From assembly GCA_937969485.1 (NCBI GenBank), contig CALBVQ010000062.1:1-9730 (forward strand): a stretch of 9,730 nucleotides of DNA, read 5' to 3'. The notes under the pieces were generated by a model. It was not told where the DNA came from, searched no databases, and saw only the letters and a list, made by a program, of their open reading frames with translations. This DNA comes from an uncultured Saprospiraceae bacterium. Its GTDB lineage: Bacteria > Bacteroidota > Bacteroidia > Chitinophagales > Saprospiraceae. Every line of letters begins with the position of its first letter. The first letter of the stretch is position 1. Shown here piece after piece: positions 6,420 through 9,730 of this stretch. The position numbers and the translations under genes are program-made.

Positions 6420-7055
6420 ATGAATAAAGAGAATTTTTTGTTGGCTTTACGCCAAAAGTTAGGGGAAGAATTACCAGGTTATCAAGCTCAAAAGCTAATG
6501 GAACCTCCGCTCAGGCAGACCTTTGCTCTAGATTCCAGTGCAGCAAAGAAAGCAGCGACGATATTGATTCTATATTATGAGACAGAATGGAAGTTCATTC
6601 TCATCCAAAGATCTAGTCATCCGCTGGATAAACACAAAGGACAAATCAGTTTTCCTGGTGGAAGTATTGAGAAAGACGAAACATCAGATTTGGCTGCAAT
6701 TAGAGAAGCAAATGAAGAGATAGGGGTAAAGCCGAGCGATCTTGAATTAATCGGAAAGATATCTGACCTATTCATTCCGGTTAGCAATTTCATAGTTAAT
6801 CCATATGTTGCATTTGGAAAGATCGAACTTGATAGGTTGCGTCTGCAAGAAGCAGAGGTTGAACGAATTATTTCAATAAGGCTTTCCGACTTATTAAATG
6901 ACGATCTCGTTGAATATCATTCTATGAAAATGGTCAATGGGATGGTGTTGGATAAGGTTCCAGTCTTTCATATTAATGGAAACATTATCTGGGGAGCTAC
7001 AGCAATGATGTTAAGCGAGTTCAAGTTTATTGTAAAAGAGATGCTAGCAAGTTGA
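6420..7055 (+). CDS. Nudix hydrolase, CoA pyrophosphatase (NudL/YeaB)-like
   Basis: This 211-residue cytoplasmic enzyme is predicted to cleave the diphosphate of coenzyme A or its oxidised or acylated forms to 4'-phosphopantetheine species and 3',5'-ADP. The complete Nudix box (GX5EX7REUXEEXGU) runs from Gly81 to Val103, with the metal-binding REANEE at 95-100. Just before it lies the family's CoA-type motif, read here as LIQRSSHPLDKHKGQISF (61-78) followed by PGG, matching the LLTxRS...H.GQxxFPGG pattern of UPF0035/NudL proteins. Length agrees with NudL (about 190-210). It starts 10 nt after the stop of the large envelope protein and probably shares its transcript; no functional link to that protein is evident. 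Other Nudix substrates cannot be ruled out, but the CoA motif makes this the best assignment. The E. coli gene is nudL; orthology is not proven, so no symbol is given. Confidence 0.9.
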   Translation: MNKENFLLALRQKLGEELPGYQAQKLMEPPLRQTFALDSSAAKKAATILILYYETEWKFILIQRSSHPLDKHKGQISFPGGSIEKDETSDLAAIREANEEIGVKPSDLELIGKISDLFIPVSNFIVNPYVAFGKIELDRLRLQEAEVERIISIRLSDLLNDDLVEYHSMKMVNGMVLDKVPVFHINGNIIWGATAMMLSEFKFIVKEMLAS

Positions 7056-7092
7056 TATCAATAAACAATAAGAACATAATATATTACAAGAG

Positions 7093-7125
7093 CAAGGGTT
7101 TTTATCGATGAGATAAAAACCCTTG
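7093..7125. terminator. Perfect 14-bp stem hairpin between convergent genes
   Basis: CAAGGGTTTTTATC (7093-7106) and GATAAAAACCCTTG (7112-7125) pair perfectly around a 5-nt loop (gatga). It lies 38 nt after the Nudix stop and 60 nt beyond the stop of the convergent acyl-CoA ligase, so it could end transcription from both sides. The T-run lies in the 5' arm of the stem on both strands, and neither strand has a proper T-tract after the stem. So it is either a terminator of non-standard form or a 3'-end protecting/processing hairpin. Confidence 0.6.
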
Positions 7126-7146
7126 GCAATCTGTTCTTCTTAGTAC

Positions 7147-7184
7147 TGCCATTGCTGGCAAACTGTTATGTAGCTGGGAGCTAC
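7147..7184 (-). terminator. Two small hairpins just after the acyl-CoA ligase stop
   Basis: GTAGCT-GGG-AGCTAC (7170-7184) begins at the base next to the TAA stop of the minus-strand ligase gene, and TGCCA-TTGC-TGGCA (7147-7160) follows 9 nt later. Together with the 14-bp stem at 7093-7125 they make three hairpins in 92 nt. No T-tract follows either one. They may slow or stabilise the 3' end of the ligase transcript. A role is an inference from position. Confidence 0.3.
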
Positions 7185-8855
7185 TTACTCTCTTATCACC
7201 TTCTTGGCATCATCTTGCCAACCCATAAGTCTATCTTTGAATTGCTTATGAATCTGGGGTCTCTTAACTTTCATTGTAGGAGTCAACGTATCATTATCAA
7301 TTGAAAATGGTTCCTTCGTAATAATAATTGTAGATATTTTCTTGTAACCAGAAAGCTCATTATTCGCATCCTTAAGAACTTGCTCAAGGGTTTGCTCTAT
7401 TTTAGCATTGTCTTCCTTTTCAGCAGCTTCGGATAAAGAAACCATCAGTACAGGTTGGGATAATCCTAGACCCAACACACACATCTGCTCAATTTCTGCG
7501 CAAGCTCCGAATTTGTCTTCGATTTCTGCCGGAATAATAAACTCTCCTTTTTCTGTCTTAAATGTGTCTTTTACTCTACCAGTGATATACAAAAACCCGT
7601 CATTATCAAGCCTTCCTTGATCACCAGTATGCAACCACCCATCTCTTATCGTTTCAGCAGTTTTCTCAGGATCTTTGTAATACCCTTTCATTACATAATT
7701 AGATTTCACGAGGATCTCATCTGTACCTTCAGCGATTCTTATTTCACATCCATCGTGTGCTTGCCCTACACTTCCCGGCTTATTTTCATGGGCAAAAAGG
7801 AAAGTTGAACCGGCACAATTTTCTGTTTGACCATACCCCTCCGTTATTCCTAGTCCCAAACTAGCAAACCAATCCTTAGTGGACTGCGCAATTGGTGCAG
7901 CTCCTACGGTAATACTTTTACATTCCTTCAAGCCAAGATTAGTAGCAATCTTCTTTTTGATAATATTTTTTACGATTGGAATCTTTAGAAGTGTATTTAA
8001 TTTCTTCTGAGGTAATTTCTCCAATACTGCTGCTCTAAATTTATTGTAGATCCTAGGAACAGCGAAGAACAAGGTTGGCTGCACGCTCTGAGCATTCGCT
8101 GCAAATCTATCGATGGACTCAGTAAATGAGATAGATCCAGAATACCGTAAACACATAACTTCTACAATTGCACGCTCAGCGATGTGATTCAATGGTAAGA
8201 AAGAGAACATTCTGTTATTTCCATTTTTATCAATTGATAATGGATTTTTAACAGCAAATGCTTCATTAATTAACGAATTAATAATTTTATATGTATGCAT
8301 TACACCCTTTGGGGTACCAGTTGTTCCTGAGGTAAAGATGATTGTCCATAAATCTTCCATTTTGGGCACATAGTTTTCCATTAATGGCTCATTTTCTGCC
8401 ATGATTTCTTCCCATGCCTTACCTCTGTCAATAATAGAGTTTCCTTGATAATCAGGAAATTTAATCACTGGCATATCAGCAGGTATTCCACCTTTCATTT
8501 TATCCCAAGTTTCAATTTTACCTACAATCAAGACATCGACATCTCCTAGCTTAAGAACCTCCGCTATTTGATCATCAATTAATGTAGGAAAAAATGGAAC
8601 TGAAATATGACCTGCCATCATAATGGCAAGATCGGAAATGATCCACTCTCTACAATTTTTCGAAATAAGACCAATATGGCTTTTGGGCTTTAAGCCCAAA
8701 GAAGAAAAATACGTAGCAAGCTTTCTAGCCATAATGCCCGCTTCTCCCCATGTGAACTCCTCCCATCTTTCACCAAAAGGCTGACGGAGAAAAGTTTTTT
8801 CAGGGTGTTTTTTCTCGTAGTGGTAAAAATATTCTATCAGGGTCGAATCTTTCAT
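7185..8855 (-). CDS. Long-chain fatty acid-CoA ligase (AMP-forming)
   Basis: This 556-residue ANL-superfamily enzyme activates fatty acids with ATP and CoA through an acyl-AMP intermediate, feeding beta-oxidation or lipid synthesis from the cytoplasm or inner membrane face. Motifs are complete and in order. The P-loop-like A3 motif is IIFTSGTTGTPKG (172-184). The A4-type region has LPLNHIAER (220-228). The A5 motif is GYGQTE (340-345). WLHTGD (407-412) carries the ribose-binding Asp412, followed by Arg427 in GRVKD at the hinge. The C-terminal PTMKVKR (527-533) carries the probable catalytic Lys529. The domain order and the FAVPRIYNK segment (264-272) match bacterial and eukaryotic long-chain (ACSL/FadD15-type) synthetases rather than acetyl-CoA synthetase. 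Length is a little below the usual 590-640. It is convergent with the Nudix gene and separated from the upstream small gene by 130 nt with a long inverted repeat. Chain-length preference cannot be read from sequence. Confidence 0.93.
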   Translation of the reverse strand: MKDSTLIEYFYHYEKKHPEKTFLRQPFGERWEEFTWGEAGIMARKLATYFSSLGLKPKSHIGLISKNCREWIISDLAIMMAGHISVPFFPTLIDDQIAEVLKLGDVDVLIVGKIETWDKMKGGIPADMPVIKFPDYQGNSIIDRGKAWEEIMAENEPLMENYVPKMEDLWTIIFTSGTTGTPKGVMHTYKIINSLINEAFAVKNPLSIDKNGNNRMFSFLPLNHIAERAIVEVMCLRYSGSISFTESIDRFAANAQSVQPTLFFAVPRIYNKFRAAVLEKLPQKKLNTLLKIPIVKNIIKKKIATNLGLKECKSITVGAAPIAQSTKDWFASLGLGITEGYGQTENCAGSTFLFAHENKPGSVGQAHDGCEIRIAEGTDEILVKSNYVMKGYYKDPEKTAETIRDGWLHTGDQGRLDNDGFLYITGRVKDTFKTEKGEFIIPAEIEDKFGACAEIEQMCVLGLGLSQPVLMVSLSEAAEKEDNAKIEQTLEQVLKDANNELSGYKKISTIIITKEPFSIDNDTLTPTMKVKRPQIHKQFKDRLMGWQDDAKKVIRE

Positions 8856-8900
8856 ATCAAAAAAAGTAAATGGGTTGATAATAATGAGCGCGTAAGATAG

Positions 8901-8974
8901 AAATTTTTCTGCGGATTTCTCAATGATAGAGAGAGATTCGTCGGCAATGGAAAATCATCGCAGAATAAAAATTT
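8901..8974. repeat. Long bulged inverted repeat in the leader of the acyl-CoA ligase gene
   Basis: The arms 8901-8918 and 8952-8974 pair over 18 bp (8 + 5 + 5), interrupted by one-sided bulges of 3 nt (8964-8966) and 2 nt (8957-8958), with a loop of 33 nt. It occupies most of the 130-nt gap between the stop of the small membrane protein gene and the start of the ligase gene, both on the minus strand. It could end or shield the upstream transcript, act as a 5' leader structure for the ligase, or bind a regulator. There is no T-tract after it on the minus strand. Confidence 0.4.
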
Positions 8975-8985
8975 GATTCTTAATT

Positions 8986-9147
8986 CTACCCGAAATAAAA
9001 TCTTATAGAATCATAAATGTAAACTCTCTTAGCTATGATGAGGACAAGAAGAACTAGAGCAATCGCTATCACGAAAATACGACCATTTCGATCGTATATC
9101 TTTTTTTTCTCTCTTCTACTTGTATACTTTTTTCCTGTGTAAGACAT
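8986..9147 (-). CDS. Small single-pass membrane protein of 53 residues, unknown function
   Basis: This short gene encodes a very basic N-terminus (MSYTGKKYTSRREKKK, then RNGR) followed by one clear hydrophobic helix, IFVIAIALVLLVLIIA (residues 24-39), and a short basic, aromatic tail (KRVYIYDSIRFYFG). The charge distribution predicts an inner-membrane protein with the N-terminus in the cytoplasm. It starts 10 nt after the stop of rsgA on the same strand, which supports it as a real gene in the same unit. The start is the only ATG ahead of the helix. The TAACTTTG box directly upstream could also give it its own, nearly leaderless transcript. I do not recognise a family. The clean amphipathic-basic/hydrophobic layout makes a chance frame unlikely. 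Confidence 0.7.
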   Translation of the reverse strand: MSYTGKKYTSRREKKKIYDRNGRIFVIAIALVLLVLIIAKRVYIYDSIRFYFG

Positions 9148-9152
9148 AGATG

Positions 9153-9160
9153 CAAAGTTA
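9153..9160 (-). promoter_or_regulatory. TAnnTTTG-type -7 box overlapping the rsgA stop codon
   Basis: On the minus strand TAACTTTG is a perfect match to the Bacteroidota -7 consensus. Its TAA is also the stop codon of rsgA. Start of transcription 5-6 nt further would fall at or near the A of the ATG at 9147, so the small membrane protein could be made from a leaderless mRNA. No TTG is visible at the -33 position, so this may be a chance match. Confidence 0.3.
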
Positions 9161-9730
9161 CATATCTTTTAATCTTTCCCAGTAATTCTGATCCTCTGTT
9201 TCTTCAATTAGCTGAAGATAGTTAATATACCTCAATTCACTAATGTTACCGTCTTCTATAGCTTGCTTTACTGCGCATTTCGGTTCATCTCGATGAGTAC
9301 AGTCAGAAAACTTGCACTTGTGTGAATATTCGAATAACTCTTTGAAATTATGAACGATGTCTTTCGGCGTATAGTGATTAAAGGAAAGGGACTTCATTCC
9401 TGGTGTGTCTATAATATGAGTCGCTTCATTCAATTGGTACATTTCTGCGAAGGTCGTGGTATGTTGACCCTTTCCAGAGGAATTAGACAATTCATCAGTC
9501 ATTGCAATTTCCTTGTTCAAGATGTTATTTATGATCGTAGATTTACCTACACCCGACTGCCCGCAAACTAATGTTGTTTTCCCTTGTAAATCCTTAAGGA
9601 GTAAATCTATATTCTCTCCAGTCTCTGCCGACAAAGCGTACGTCTTGTAACCAATATCTGTATACATTTTGTCTAAAAAAGCGAGCATATTATTTTCCCT
9701 TTCTCCGTGAAGGTCCATTTTATTGAAAAC
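9158..9730 (-). CDS. rsgA: Ribosome small subunit-dependent GTPase A, partial (5' end beyond the window)
   Basis: RsgA is a circularly permuted GTPase that works in late maturation of the 30S ribosomal subunit. The visible 190 codons contain the permuted order G4-G5-G1-G2-G3. G4 is NKMD, 3 residues from the window edge. The G5-like motif is LSAETG (33-38), the P-loop GQSGVGKS (57-64), the G2 region KGQHTTT (87-93) and G3 DTPG (108-111). The C-terminal zinc site follows as Cys139, Cys144, His146 and Cys152 (C-x4-C-x-H-x5-C). The frame stays open to the right edge, and G4 precedes the first internal Met, so the Met at 9718 is not the start; the N-terminal OB-fold and true start lie outside. The small membrane protein gene follows after 10 nt. 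Confidence 0.95.
   Translation of the reverse strand, partial: VFNKMDLHGERENNMLAFLDKMYTDIGYKTYALSAETGENIDLLLKDLQGKTTLVCGQSGVGKSTIINNILNKEIAMTDELSNSSGKGQHTTTFAEMYQLNEATHIIDTPGMKSLSFNHYTPKDIVHNFKELFEYSHKCKFSDCTHRDEPKCAVKQAIEDGNISELRYINYLQLIEETEDQNYWERLKDM

Noticed and set aside
8892..8899. TATCTTAC as a -7 promoter box for the acyl-CoA ligase gene
   Set aside because: It misses two of the six fixed bases of TAnnTTTG, and its only support is a TTG about 21 nt upstream.

Overview
The window looks like chromosomal DNA of a Bacteroidota bacterium, probably of the Cytophagales type. This rests on the AT-rich composition, mostly weak Shine-Dalgarno signals, matches to the Bacteroidota -7 promoter box TAnnTTTG, and an outer-membrane protein architecture typical of that phylum. 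The exact lineage is an inference and cannot be fixed from sequence reading alone.

Layout. (1) Positions 132-1643, minus strand: a two-gene unit with a secreted alpha/beta-hydrolase esterase, probably a lipoprotein, followed 3 nt later by a WbbL/rhamnosyltransferase-like family 2 glycosyltransferase. (2) Positions 1683-1803: a divergent control region with two palindromes, the second centred on a perfect TAnnTTTG box. (3) Positions 1804-2664, plus strand: a signal-less substrate-binding-like protein of the NMT1/Ca3427-like type with no ABC permease or ATPase beside it. (4) Positions 2665-3325: a non-coding stretch with a cluster of short repeats and a 160-bp MITE-like element that has 16-17 bp perfect terminal inverted repeats, a central hairpin and a possible TTA target duplication. 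(5) Positions 3326-7055, plus strand: a two-gene unit with a very large envelope protein (zinc metallopeptidase domain, six-bladed TolB-like propeller, Omp85-like beta-barrel) and a CoA-pyrophosphatase-type Nudix hydrolase. (6) Positions 7056-7184: a convergent junction with three hairpins, one a perfect 14-bp stem. (7) Positions 7185-8855, minus strand: a long-chain fatty acid CoA ligase. (8) Positions 8856-8985: a leader with a long bulged inverted repeat. (9) Positions 8986-9730, minus strand: a 53-residue single-pass membrane protein directly downstream of rsgA, whose 5' end lies off the right edge.

How the genes relate. Most are housekeeping or envelope functions. The acyl-CoA ligase makes acyl-CoA and the Nudix enzyme is of the class that hydrolyses CoA, so both touch CoA metabolism, but they are convergent and not one operon. 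RsgA serves 30S ribosome maturation. The parts least explained by standard annotation are the peptidase-propeller-barrel fusion, the MITE-like element upstream of it, the orphan binding protein with its palindromic promoter, and the small membrane protein after rsgA. No CRISPR array, tRNA, rRNA, phage gene or toxin-antitoxin pair was seen.
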